A DNA stretch of 64,000 nt, taken from positions 23,876,740 to 23,940,739 of the forward strand of contig OZ020617.1 of assembly GCA_963971575.1 (NCBI GenBank), read 5' to 3'. The position numbers and the translations under genes were made by a program. A model generated the notes under the pieces. The model worked only from the letters and a program-made list of their open reading frames with translations. It made no database searches and had not been told where the DNA came from. Of this stretch, positions 34,939 to 45,509 are shown piece by piece (the stretch's first letter is position 1; each line of letters starts with the position of its first letter). Source of the DNA: Liopterus haemorrhoidalis. Taxonomy: Eukaryota; Arthropoda; Insecta; Coleoptera; Dytiscidae.

Positions 34939-35822
34939 TCAAGTAAAAACTTTGCGATGTCTACAGTCTTGTCTATAATTCAGACCACAAATCACTCTAA
35001 CAACTCGCGATTGTAATCGAAAAATTCTTTGGGTATGTGTGGAGTGTCCCCAAGCTAGCAAAGCATATGTGATGTGCGACTCAACCAGGGCATGATATGC
35101 AGTCATCAGCACATTTCTGGGTACCTTAGGTTTTAGATTTCTTATACAGTAAATTGCCTTGCATAATTTTTCCGCTGTTGTTGCATGTTTTTCCCAACTG
35201 AGATTTATACCAATGGTTACTCCTAGAAACTTAACAGGATCTTGACTAATATTCTCTGTTGTTGGTCTTAGAAAAAACAATAGTTGTTGGGTTCTGCTTA
35301 ATCTGTTCGCCAAAATCCAGTCTTGCGCAGGATTGTTTATTAAGGTATTATTGGATTCCATTTCTTGTAGATTTCGGACTGATTAAGTAGCGTGGTATCG
35401 TCTGCATATAAAACAGACTTTGCATCCTCTATAAAAGTTGGTAAATCCTTAATGTAAATCAGAAACAACAGCGGGGCTAATATTGAACCTTGCGGTGCTC
35501 CAAAATGGATTTTTTGCTCATCAGATTGAGTATCATTTGCCCAAACATATTGCTTCCGGTTTTTTACAAAGGAATTTAGAAGTTGGCAACTGTCTGGACT
35601 AATGTTGTAGCTCGACATTTTCTTTATAAACAAATCATGTGGCACACGGTCCAAAGCCTTTGTTAAGTCATAGAAAGTGGCCAAAGTGTATGTACTAGTT
35701 TCAAATCCTGTTGTCATAAAATTTATGAAATCCAAAATAGCTGTTCTTGTAGATTTGCCTCTTCTAAAACCAAACTGACTCTTGCTTTATAAATCGTTAT
35801 TTTCAACATATTCTGCTACATG
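34939..35822 (-). pseudogene. Jockey-like LINE reverse transcriptase remnant
   Basis: On the minus strand: SQFGFRRGKSTRTAILDFIN, ATFYDLTKALDRVPHDL (motif A; Asp in YDLTKA), HFGAPQGSILAPLLFLIYI (motif B), VLYADDTTLLNQS (motif C, catalytic YADD present), then after a deletion/frame change NPAQDWILANRLS, VKFLGVTIGINLSWEKH and YALLAWGHSTHTQRIFRLQS. That order is RT palm, thumb and the C-terminal region of a Jockey-superfamily LINE. A stop (ENNDL*SK) lies near 35790 and a frameshift near 35350. Endonuclease and 5' part are missing. It would reverse transcribe element RNA at a chromosomal nick. Confidence 0.85.
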
Positions 35823-35945
35823 TTATGCGCAAGAGTCTGACTTAGCAATGGTTTCAACAAGGTGCGCACCCAGGGGATAAGTCCACGGACCTGAGCCCTC
35901 ACCCGCATTTTTCGTATAGTTGAACGTGACCCCCCCCCCCATCCA
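35823..35945 (+). repeat. ~115-bp direct repeat, copy 2
   Basis: Partner of 34337-34450; directly adjoins the 5' edge of the LINE remnant. Ends in a C-run at about 35931-35940. Confidence 0.7.
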
Positions 35946-36597
35946 AGTGTGATATATATATATGTATATATGGATTATTTTGAAAATATCCTCATCTTAA
36001 AATAAATTGAAAATTTATAAAAAGCACATTTTTATTTTAAAAAAATGCGAATAACTATTTTATTTTATTTTCGTTTTAATTCCTGACAGAGAGATTGCTT
36101 ATGTATGTATGTACGTTTAGCTGAATCAGAACACAGAAGTAAATACATAGTTTAATATAGAAGAGCCCCAATGGTCACAAAGTTTCCGTTGAAAAATGGC
36201 AATTGGTGCATAAAAATAGCGTATTACCAATCTAGATAAAACATTACTAAATCACAAAATCAGCAACGTTTAAAAATTTTTAAAAAGCCTACACAAACTG
36301 TAAATGTAATACACAGAACATCCATGCATCATATTAGCTAGTTGCTAGAAGCATTTAATAGCATGATTCACCGATTAATCTTAATTCCCATGAACCCATT
36401 AGACTACAACAGAGATTTTTAATCAAGAGTGCGAGCGAGATCTTTGTTTAAACTTCTTGATTTGATTACCATACATATGTTATGTTTAAAAAATGTACTT
36501 ATTCTTCATTTTGTTTCTCCTTTTCCTTTATTAAAATTACTGTTGTTAGTTATATGGTTCCGTCCTTTAATAAATATATAATCTGTTACTAAATAAA
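35946..36597. other. No recognisable feature
   Basis: AT-rich; nothing identified. Confidence 0.45.
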
Positions 36598-36599
36598 TA

Positions 36600-37068
36600 C
36601 TTCCTCTGTCCCACAATAAAAAATCGCGCTCATAGCATGTCCCATAATAATAAATTAGTACAAAAATAAATAAGTTTCTCTTATTTACATATAAGAACTT
36701 GATATTATTTAAACATGTAAGTTAAATATTAGCCATTATTGTTTAAATAGTTCTGGTATTTAATAATGGTGATTTGGCTACACACTAAGCTTGTGAACAG
36801 CATCCTCTTATTTCGAAGTTATTCATTTTCTGTGGGTTCCAGCTTATACTTTTTAGATCTGATATGCTGTTAACTGCTCTCTTAACGCTGCAGAATGAAT
36901 TATTCCCTTTGTGATTCTGACTATGAAAGAAATAACTAAAGTCGAGTCATGGAACGCTTGATTTGGAGAAGTGAGTAAGAATTTTATGGTAAAATTTATT
37001 TGTAATGCAAAGAACTATAATTCCAATAAAAATTATAATTGCTACTATTAGTATGGGTCAGAGGCAGT
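36600..37068. mobile_element. Stowaway-like MITE, non-coding copy
   Basis: Starts after TA with CTTCCTCTGTCCCACAATAA and ends with GCTACTATTAGTATGGGTCA then GAGGCAGT. Read inward the right end is ACTGCCTCTGACCCATACTA. A second GTCCCATAATAATA lies at 36639. Ends match those of 45510-46284. No ORF. Confidence 0.72.
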
Positions 37069-37069
37069 G

Positions 37070-37440
37070 TATTTTAATATACTATTGTAATATTCTTATT
37101 ATTATTATAATTTATAATTTTTCGCTTCATGCGGAACTGGATAATAATGTTATCTGTGTGCACCTCAAATATTAAGTGATTTTCTAATCTTGGCTAATCT
37201 TCAGAACTTGGTTTATGTTCCAAATGTCAAATTTTTATTTGAATTATCCTGTCATATTGTTATGTTATACAGTTGTCAAGGTAATATTTAATTTATTATT
37301 TAAAAATAAAACTGATATTTTTAACATAAATTGTCTTAAAAAGGACGATTTACTTTCTTAAAACAATTGGTCTCAAAGTCCCGTTCAATCATTGAAAGTC
37401 ATTTGATTTCAACATCTAGTTCCTCACGAAGCTAAGAAAT
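37070..37440. other. No clear feature
   Basis: 37380-37436 contains ATCTAGTTCCTC and nearby AAGAAA, perhaps a decayed GCGGAAC-family end. Confidence 0.35.
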
Positions 37441-37609
37441 TTGTTTCTTTGGTTTAAACGGAACTATATTCTGAAATCTAGTAACTTTTAACGATTGAAT
37501 GGGATTTTTAACCATTTTGTTTAATGAAAGCCTCATTCAATCGTTAAAAAACGAGTTCATGAAAACTTAAGAAAGTAAAAATTTCGTTCAATTCCGCTAA
37601 ATGGTTGGT
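37441..37609 (-). mobile_element. GCGGAAC-family MITE
   Basis: TTGTTTCTTTGGTTTAAACG and GAACTATATTCTGAAATCTA begin the copy; it ends with TTCGTTCAATTCCGCTAAAT and GGTTGG. Interior ACGATTGAAT and TCATTCAATCGT form an extra inverted pair. Confidence 0.72.
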
Positions 37610-38254
37610 AAAGACTTTAGTTAAATAAATTAGTTTTTAGTGTCATGCAGATACATATTTAAGATTCATGATTAAATAAATGATGTTCTCATTTACGGTT
37701 CAAGTAGTTACAAAACTGGATTTTTTTCTGAGAGCAGGAACATATTTTGAGATTTTAAAGAGAGTAGGCAGCTAAAACGGTTAAAAACCACTGGGTTACA
37801 ATAACGGAATTTTCATCATTATTAAAATAGTGGCCGAAATAGAAATTTAAACAGCACGAAAAATATGGACTTCGAACGAGAAATATTGCACGATAAAATA
37901 TGTGCTTAGCACGGAAAATTACGTCATTATAGCGACAAATGAGTTTACGACTAATTAGGTTCTTTGCACTACAGAAGATGACATTTGAACGTGGGAAATT
38001 GCAGTTAACATTAAATTAAATTTGAACTGTGGGATAAATATACCAAAAATATTGTAAAAATATTACAGAAAACATAAACATTACAAGAAAACGTATTTTG
38101 TATTTTGTCTGTAGACAACCATCAAATTATAAATGCATTATGCATCCAACTATAAATACATAAAGCTGCTCATATTGCAGTATAAAAGATGACGCGCATG
38201 CGTGCGCATCCGTGGATAATAAACTTTTTTTTTACACTGTCAGTTTTATTTAGT
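37610..38254. other. No clear feature; possible hAT end at 37779-37794
   Basis: GGTTAAAAACCACTG resembles a hAT right end without a visible partner. Confidence 0.3.
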
Positions 38255-38330
38255 AAGTTAGTTAGTTAGTTAAAATGTTTGGGGCTCACACAGCCAATCT
38301 ATATAACTAGAATATTATTTATATGTTAGA
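38255..38330 (-). repeat. LINE 3' tail copy, inverted
   Basis: TTAGTTAGTTAGTTAAAATG then TTTGGGGCTCACACAGC reads inward as the tail at 9023-9096 and 23100-23165, with a (TTAG)n terminus. Confidence 0.5.
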
Positions 38331-38450
38331 ATAAAGAAAACAATAAATAATAATATTTTAAACACTGTTGTGCGTTACAATCAGTTGATGGTTCGGTAGC
38401 CATCGTGATGACTTATGTTCTAAAGTTTAACTCGGATTTTAGATTTCTTA

Positions 38451-38578
38451 TGGCCGGTTGCTAAAGTAAGAATTATCCCTAACTCCAGTTAAAATCATTT
38501 GTTTTTGTATGTTGTAACATACAAAAACAAATGATTTTAACTTGAGTTAGAGAAAACTCTTACGTTAGCAACCCGCCA
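38451..38578. mobile_element. Palindromic PIF/Harbinger-type MITE, copy A
   Basis: Nearly the entire 128 bp is one hairpin: TGGCCGGTTGCTAAAGTAAG on the left and inward TGGCGGGTTGCTAACGTAAG from the right, meeting at TATGTTGTAACATA. A TTA duplication flanks it (38448-38450, 38579-38581). The second copy is at 43707-43835. Confidence 0.88.
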
Positions 38579-38810
38579 TTAGTCTAATAAATGCAGAACA
38601 GGAGCAAACTCATTTGCTTTTAAAATTATTCTGTGCTGAAATTCTAAAATATATTTCTTTAAATTCTTTAAATGACAGCCAACATAACCTTACTCTTACT
38701 TATCAACTCACCTACATATTGTGTTGTTCAACTACAAATTTTGTCGTTACTGGAATAATCTGCAGTTATTTTTTTCTGTCGTTTTTTAACTATATTTTGT
38801 CGGTAAAAAT

Positions 38811-39258
38811 CAAGGCTTCGAAACGGAACTGAACCGAAAACCGAAAAAAAAACGTTATTTTTACCTGACCTGAACCGAAAAAAAAAATCGGTTCAGATAA
38901 TGTTTATGGGAGTGAACCAAGATATAAAATACATTTCATTTAAAATTATTTTTTAAACAGATGAGCAGAAAAAAATCGTATTTTTTTAACTGATAAGTAA
39001 ATACATCCGCTTCTATTATTTCAGGGGGCAGACCCCTCCCCTGACAGCGGCCTTGATATGATTATTACAGAATAAGGAATAAAATGTTCTTCTAAATTAT
39101 AGTAAAAAATAAATTTCTAATACAAATAAAAGTAAAAAAAAAAGAAAAAAAAACGTTATTTTTGCCGGAACGAAAACCGGAACCGAACTGATAATTTTTT
39201 TTTTTTTATTCAAACGGAATAAAAACCGAAACGAAAAAAATTACGGTTCGAAGCCCTG
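38811..39258. mobile_element. hAT MITE, 448 bp
   Basis: Left CAAGGCTTCGAAACGGAACT and inward from the right CAGGGCTTCGAACCGTAATT. A perfect 8-bp duplication GTAAAAAT lies at 38803-38810 and 39259-39266. Subterminal GAACCGAAAACCG / ACCGGAACCGAAC motifs repeat on both sides. Confidence 0.88.
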
Positions 39259-39266
39259 GTAAAAAT

Positions 39267-39954
39267 TAAACCCATTTCCAAAAAGAATTAATATAATACT
39301 GATTGAATAGGTAGGTGATAGGTTATTAAGAAAATATTTAGGTGATAGGTTATTAAGAAAATATTTGAAAAAAAAAAAAACTCTTAACGAATGATCAAAA
39401 CAAACACAACTAAATATGCAATGATTGGTTTTTGACTTAATTCACACTAATATTTAATGAAGTGCACAAAATATAATATGTGACTATGAATTAAAAAAAA
39501 AAAAAAAAATGTGTAACCTGGGGCTCCGCTGCAGACATACCAGTAATTATTAGCGATAACTGATTGGCAGAACATGCTTAATACACAACATATAATTTTT
39601 GTAGTTACATGTAAACTTCAAAAACTTGCGATTTAAATTGTACGTCAGACGTTTCCATTATCTTAACCTTCCGGGTGTGATTTATAATCATTATTTGTTA
39701 CTAACAGTGGCTATAAAACTGTTTTATGCTTACAAATATTATTACAAAGCATATAAATATGATATGTTGTTAACCGATGTTACGCGGAACACTAGTGTTC
39801 CGCGAACTACTGTATACTGTTGTATATTGTTTTCACTCGAGTTAGGCATAACTCGAGTTAAAAAAAGTTAACTCATTCTTTAGCAAACGGATATTAGCCG
39901 CCTTGTTTAGATATGTTATTGAGGACCAGTGATCTAAGTCATAGATAGAGCCTA
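39267..39954. other. No recognisable feature
   Basis: Contains a 26-bp direct duplication around TAGGTGATAGGTTATTAAGA (about 39310 and 39341). ORF at 39626-39871 shows no domain. Confidence 0.4.
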
Positions 39955-40415
39955 GTATTAAGCAGCGGCGGTGAAAGGCAGGGGCGAAAGGGACACAGGC
40001 CCAGGGCGCCAGCTCTTAGGGGCGCCAAAACAAAACGCTTAGATATACATATTCAGTCTTCTTTTGGACTTCTGCAAAATATATAAAGCATCATATATGC
40101 ATATATTTGTATATAAATAACAAAGAAAGTCCGTACTTCAGTCTTCTGTCCAAAAAAAAAAAAAAAATCAACTAAATGAATAAAATGCATAGAAATGGAG
40201 AAGGGGTGAGAAGAAGCATTTTTTTCACTATAAATGTGCATTTTGTATACCATTACATATTAATTTTTATTTATGTTATTTTCTGTTTCACATGATTAGT
40301 ATGAAAATCACCTTCCTTTAATTTGTAAAAAATTAATAACTTTCTTGTGTCTGGTTTTGTGGTTCAGGAGTTTTCGATTTGTTACTGTTAATGTAGTAGT
40401 AGCCTTTTGGTAGCC

Positions 40416-40609
40416 CAGGAGTCGGCAAACCGCGACTCGCGAGCCGCATACGTCTCTTTGAAGAAATTCGTATGAGTCGTCAAATTAAGATGATAAGGAA
40501 TAAAATTTAGAAAATAAAGAAAACAAAATTATGGCTCTTTAAAATGTTTCCAGATGCCGTAAAGGGTGAATTTGGCTCTTTAGCCTCTAAAGTTTATCGA
40601 CCCCTGTGG
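40416..40609. mobile_element. hAT MITE nested in the shell
   Basis: Left CAGGAGTCGGCAAACCGCG and inward from the right CAGGGGTCGATAAACTTTAG (starting three bases in). Direct repeat TGGTAGCC at 40408-40415 and 40610-40617. Both sides carry GAGCC / GGCTCTTT blocks. Confidence 0.72.
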
Positions 40610-40839
40610 TGGTAGCCTGTTTCTAGTACTAGGGAAAAAAGTTAAAAAAGTACAACGCAAAACAGGCTTTGATTCATTTAAAAAGAAAAACATCAGTTTT
40701 TTTAAAAGAATTTTTGGATGGATTTCATATTTGTTTCCCCTTTAGAATAGTTCGAAATAGAAACGAAATTCTACTAATATTAAGTGGTACACTCCAGAGC
40801 TGAGTACAAAAAAGCACCACATACAAAAAAGCACTAAAA

Positions 40840-42330
40840 ATGCAAAGATTGAGGCATACAATTATGTTTGTATGCAACTCAAAAAATAAATGTAAGGTTT
40901 CTTGGAGGATAATCCAGCAAGAGTGTGGGGGAGTTAATAATACAAAAGACAGCGAAAATATATCGCCTGATAATTTTAATAATTTCTTCGTCACCATGGC
41001 GGAGAACACTGTATCTAACCTTCCCTCCACAACTGCGGACTATAATACATTGCTACATAATAAGAAAATAAGTTACCATAGTTGTTTATACTTAAGGCCG
41101 ACTGATGAAATAGAGATTAACAATATAATCAGGGGACTCAATAATAGTAAAAGCCTGGACATCTATGGTGTTAATGTCGAATTATTAAAACGTACATCTG
41201 TAACCATTAGCGAGCCCTTGGCTATAATTGCCAATTCCTGTTTCCAGTCAGGAATTTACCCTGAAAAATTAAAAATCTCGAGGATTACGCCATTCTTTAA
41301 GAAAGGAGATGCTTCCGATCCTAACAATTATCGCCCTATATCAATAACGCCATCATTTTCTAAAATATTAGAAACGGCGATTAAAAGTAGGATACTGGCA
41401 TTCCTTGAAAGACACACGGTGCTTTCTGATAATCAGTTCGGCTTTCTCACATCTACATCTAAAGCAACTATTAAACTGATCGACGAATTATTAGAAAGCA
41501 TCTAAAAGGGACTACACCTTGTTGGAACGTTTTGCGATCTGTGCAAAGCTTTCGACTGTGTCAGTCCCAACATACTTCATGATAAATTTGACTATTACGG
41601 TATACGTGGCGAAGCACTCAACCTAGTTACAAGTTTCCTAAAAAATAGGAAACAATGTGTCTTCCACAACAATGTTCTATCGTCGACGAAGAACATAAAC
41701 ATGGGCGTCGGGCAAGGCACAATTTTGGGACCTTTAATTTTTATATTATACATTAATGATCTGCCAGACAATATGCATGCCATAACTATCTACAATGGTT
41801 CTCTAGTAACAAATTGTGTTTGAATACTGCAAAAACCAAAACAATTATTTCTAGCTTAAATAGGATGTTAAATAACAATACCCTGTACACTGAAAATACC
41901 GTTAAGTTTCTTGGGTTTCATTTGAACTGCCGGCTAACGTGGAAAGAGCATATCCACGTATTATCTATTAAACTTAATAGAATTACGTATATGCTAAAGA
42001 GAATGACCCAATGTGTCTCCGACGACACAGTCAGAATGTTGTATTATGCCTACTTCCATAGTCTACTTTCCTACGGTGTCGAGCTATGGGGCAACTCCAC
42101 TGAATGGACTCGTATATTTAAAGTCCAAAAAAAAGTTATACGCATTTTAGCGAAAGCTGACAGTTACCGTCGGTAATCGGAGTCAACCTGTATAATAGCT
42201 TCCTCTTCAGATCAAAAATCTTAATAGAAATATATTTAAAAAAAGAATGAAGATATTTCTTGCTAACCGCGCATTATACAGTGTTGACGAATTCCGTATG
42301 AGTATAACTGAATTTACATGAAGGGCTAAA
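40840..42330 (+). pseudogene. Jockey-like LINE reverse transcriptase with deleted YADD box
   Basis: Frame 40840-41505 reads NFNNFFVTMAENTV, ITPFFKKGDASDPNNYRPIS and LERHTVLSDNQFGF, then a TAA at 41503. The frame continues with TFCDLCKAFDCVSPNILHDK (motif A) and GQGTILGPLIFILYINDLP (motif B). At about 41780 sequence jumps from NDLPDNMHA to QWFSSNKLCLNTAKTK, so the motif C (YADD) segment is missing. The rest (VKFLGFHLNCRLTWKEHI, YGVELWGNSTEWTRIFKVQ) is the thumb and C-terminal region, followed after another gap by FKKRMKIFLANRALYSVDEF. The copy ends near 42378 with (ATT)n. Loss of YADD alone abolishes polymerase activity. Confidence 0.88.
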
Positions 42331-42694
42331 TTAGACATTAAGTTACTGTATAATTAATGTACAAAAAACTTGAATTATTATTATTATCACGGTTCGTATT
42401 TAGAGGTCAAAATAGGATATAAAATAGTGTTTACCTCGAAAAGTTCGTATTTCGAGAGGTTTGTAAGTCGAGGCACCACTGTGTCAGCAAATTTACTTAG
42501 CCATAATTAGTCGTAGCTTAAAATGTAAAAATATTTCAATCGTAACCATCTAAATCAAAAGAATATGTTTGAAATAAGATTGCGAGCATCTACCCCCCCC
42601 CCTTTCGGTACGCCATTGCATATTGTAACAAAAGGGCGCAGTTTGGCGGTTTGCCCCGGGCGCCTAAAGAGCTAGCGCCGGCTCTGGTATTAAG

Positions 42695-43160
42695 GCGTAG
42701 CAAGGGTAAGAAAAATACAGATTTAACTAAATTTTATTTTTTCTTTGACGTATATTCCTTGACATCACAATCAATTTACAACACAAGGTCATTAATTACC
42801 TTCTATACCAAATTATGGCATGGAACTTATATTTAGACACCAGAGTTCTGCACAAACAGATTGAATGTATACTTATTTTCTAGTTTATAAACAGTACTAA
42901 CCAACTTTTTGTCCACGTGACCCACTGAATAACACCCCGAGGGAAAATGAAAACAAATTGAATACAAAGATAATGTTAACACTTAATTATTTTCAATGAT
43001 TATTACAAATTGCAATTTGCATTTTTAGTTTGGTAAAACCTGTTTCTAGAAAAGAGTTTCATTTTGAAAAGAGATCCGGGTTCAAAATAAAATGTATTAA
43101 CAGCTTGAATTGTTTCTGATTTCTTGTTGAATCAGATTTACCTGATTTATCATGGCATAT
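42695..43160. other. No recognisable feature
   Basis: Nothing identified. Confidence 0.4.
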
Positions 43161-43524
43161 ATTGAGAAGTGACACGCTCGAATAAGCTAAATTTTGTGTG
43201 GAATTTTGTTGCACTGTCGACAGGACATTCAAGAAATGACAAAGATAGACATCTTAGTTTTTTTTTTACTTTTCCTAAGAAAAATGGAGTAAAAGTAAAT
43301 ATTAAGTCTAAATTTTCGCGAAATGATTGTTTTGCACCTCGATGCACTTGTAGCGCTTAATATTTCAAAATTGTCGCAAATACTTACTCCCATTTTAATA
43401 AAATAAAAACGCATTATGCTTAAATTAATCTGTTCGCTATGTGCATATTGGCGGCTAAGTACTACTGTCGTCAATCATATTTCCTTTGACCATAGCTCCG
43501 CCACCGGTAATGTTACTTCTCAAT
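43161..43524 (+). mobile_element. THAP-bearing element, deletion derivative
   Basis: Ends ATTGAGAAGTGAC and inward ATTGAGAAGTAAC (12/13). The interior encodes a remnant GHSRNDKDRHLSFFFTFPKK, matching HSRQDKDRHLSFF of 29441-29700, then skips to the 3' region CTTGTAGCGCTTAATATTTC shared with 29970-30130. At 364 bp it is a short derivative of the longer copy. Confidence 0.65.
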
Positions 43525-43706
43525 AAATATTGAAGAAATAGTTCACGATACTTTACATGCCGATTGATCTACAGAGAACTGATAAAGAAATATATATTTA
43601 TTTAAATTTACATCTGTCCTACGGAAAGAATCCAAATACGGACAGGTACATGATAATTGCATATTTAAAGTTACAGTGCAATATATAAATTTAAGAAGTA
43701 CTCTAA

Positions 43707-43835
43707 TGTCGGGTTGCTAACGCTAAGAGTTTTCTCTAACTCAAGTTAAAATCATTTGTTTTTATATGTTACAACATACAAAAACAAATGATTTTAACTT
43801 GAGTTAGCGATAATTCTTACTTTAGCAACCGGCCA
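43707..43835. mobile_element. Palindromic PIF/Harbinger-type MITE, copy B
   Basis: 129-bp hairpin: TGTCGGGTTGCTAACGCTAA left, inward TGGCCGGTTGCTAAAGTAAG right. TAA duplication at 43704-43706 and 43836-43838. Same family as 38451-38578, inserted in the opposite orientation. Confidence 0.88.
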
Positions 43836-43923
43836 TAAGGCTAATACATATAATACAAAAAAGAGCATACATATAAAATAAAATATGATATAAAACAATA
43901 AAATGTAAAACATAAATAACATC

Positions 43924-45175
43924 TTCTTCTTCTTCTTCTGGTGCCTTATCCGCTACCGAATGTTGGTGATCATTCTGGCTATTATCGTTTTACTGACAGC
44001 AGCACGGAATAGCTCGATTGAAGTTTTTCCATACCACTGTCGTAAATTTTTCAGCCACGAAGTCCTTCTTCTACCAGGCCCTCTACTGGCTTCGATTTTC
44101 CCTTGAATAACAAGTTGGAGGAGCTGATATTTAACTGGGTTCCTCATAATGCGTCCCAGGTATTCCAGCTTCCTGATTTTCACGTTCTTCAAGACTTCAA
44201 CTTCTTTCTGCATCCTCCTGAAAACTTCGGCATTTGTAATTCTGTCGACCCAGCTTATTCGCAGTATCCTACGATACGACCACAACTCGAAAGACTTTTT
44301 TGGATGTAGCCTCAGTGAGGGTCCATGCCTCCATTCCGTGTAATAATACAGGGAATACGTACGCCTTCAGAATGCGGACTTTAGTGTTCATGCTCAGATT
44401 GTGACTGCAGAGTACTGGCCCCATCTTTTGAAAAGTGTCGCGAGCTCTTGCTACCCTATACTTTATTTCTGCGGAGTGGTCCCAATACTCGTTCACGACT
44501 GTACCAAGATACATGAAATTATGTACTCTGTGTAGGGCAACATTGTTAATTGTTAACCCGGTGTCAGGTGGATTGGCGCCTTTGCTGATTACCATGTATT
44601 TGGTTTTAGCCACGTTGATTTTAAGACCATATTCGTCGTCCGCATTTGCCAATCTATCGAGCAGTTCCTGAAGCCCATCAGGTATGTCAGCAATAAGAAG
44701 GGTGTCATCCGCGTATCTGATGTTATTAATCGTCTTGCCATTTATTACTATATCCTCTTCAATTTCGTGAAAAATCTCACTGAAAAGCTCTTCAGAGTAT
44801 ATGTTGAAGAGTAAGCGTGACACAACGCAGCCTTGACAGACCCCTCGCATTATTTCCACTTCTTCTGTAAGTTCGCTTTCCACCCTGACAGCTGCTGTTT
44901 GGTTCCAGTATAGGTTAGCAATTAAACGCACATCTTTGTCATCTATCCCTGTCTTTCGGAGTGTACTGAGAAGTTTATCGTGTTTGATCTCGTCAAAAGC
45001 CTTCTCGAAGTCAACGAAGCATATCTAGATATCTTTACATACCAAACTGAGTGTCCCCTATCTTGTCTTCTAGTTTTTGATAGACTCGCTGGTGAATGAC
45101 TTTCAAAAATAGCTTAAGAGCATGGCTCATCAAACTGATGGTACGGTAATCACTACATTTCCTTAAATAACATAA
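43924..45175 (-). pseudogene. RTE-like LINE: reverse transcriptase and C-terminus, 5'-truncated
   Basis: Minus-strand reading begins KCSDYRTISLMSHALKLFLK, QRVYQKLEDKIGDTQFG, then VDFEKAFDEIKHDKLLS (motif A), GVCQGCVVSRLLFNIYSEEL (motif B) and NNIRYADDTLLIADIPDG (motif C). The thumb (FMYLGTVVNEYWDHSAEIKY) and the C-terminal block with GPGRRRTSWLKNLRQWYGKT follow. A stop after QFGM and a one-base excess in an A6 run (44296-44301, minus) break the frame. The C-terminal half runs 44285-43953. The element ends in a (GAA)n tail (plus-strand CTTCTTCTTCTTCTTCTTC at 43923-43939), usual for 3' ends of this LINE type. The endonuclease domain is absent. Clade named from the protein style; RTE versus a relative needs phylogeny. 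Confidence 0.85.
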
Positions 45176-45179
45176 AGTT

Positions 45180-45507
45180 AATGAAACAATAATATAAATA
45201 ATAAAGATAGATAAAAATTAAAAACAGAATAAAATAAGATAAAAATGAAAAATAAAAATAGAAATAGTTCAAAGGCCAACTGAGCAACGTAGGAACTGAG
45301 ACGCTTAGAGATCAAAATAAGAAAATTAAGAATTGATATTAAAGAGATCAATAAGTTCAATATCTGTATGATGATATGAACATATCCGGTTAATTGGAAA
45401 CTTAAGAAAGAGATTAGTACGCACGGTATTAGTATAGTGTGGCTATGATGGGGGGTATGGAAACTTAAAAGTTGAAGAAGTGCAGGATCATCAATTTTAT
45501 TAGATAT
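45180..45507. other. No recognisable feature
   Basis: AT-rich flank. Confidence 0.4.
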
Positions 45508-45509
45508 TA

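Larger units (their letters stand above)
39963..42686. mobile_element. hAT-like shell with nested insertions
   Basis: Left CAGCGGCGGTGAAAG and inward from the right CAGAGCCGGCGCTAG, bordered by an 8-bp GTATTAAG at 39955-39962 and 42687-42694. Subterminal GGGCGCC and inward GGCGCCCGGGGC blocks agree. Inside lie another hAT MITE (40416-40609) and a LINE (40840-42380), so the original element was much shorter. End similarity is moderate; the duplication is exact. Confidence 0.68.

Noticed and set aside
38451..38578. Rho-independent terminator or hairpin ncRNA
   Set aside because: The hairpin is flanked by TTA duplications and has a second copy, which marks a MITE.
44103..44671. Plus-strand ORFs over the RTE-like region
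   Set aside because: Shadows of the minus-strand reverse transcriptase.
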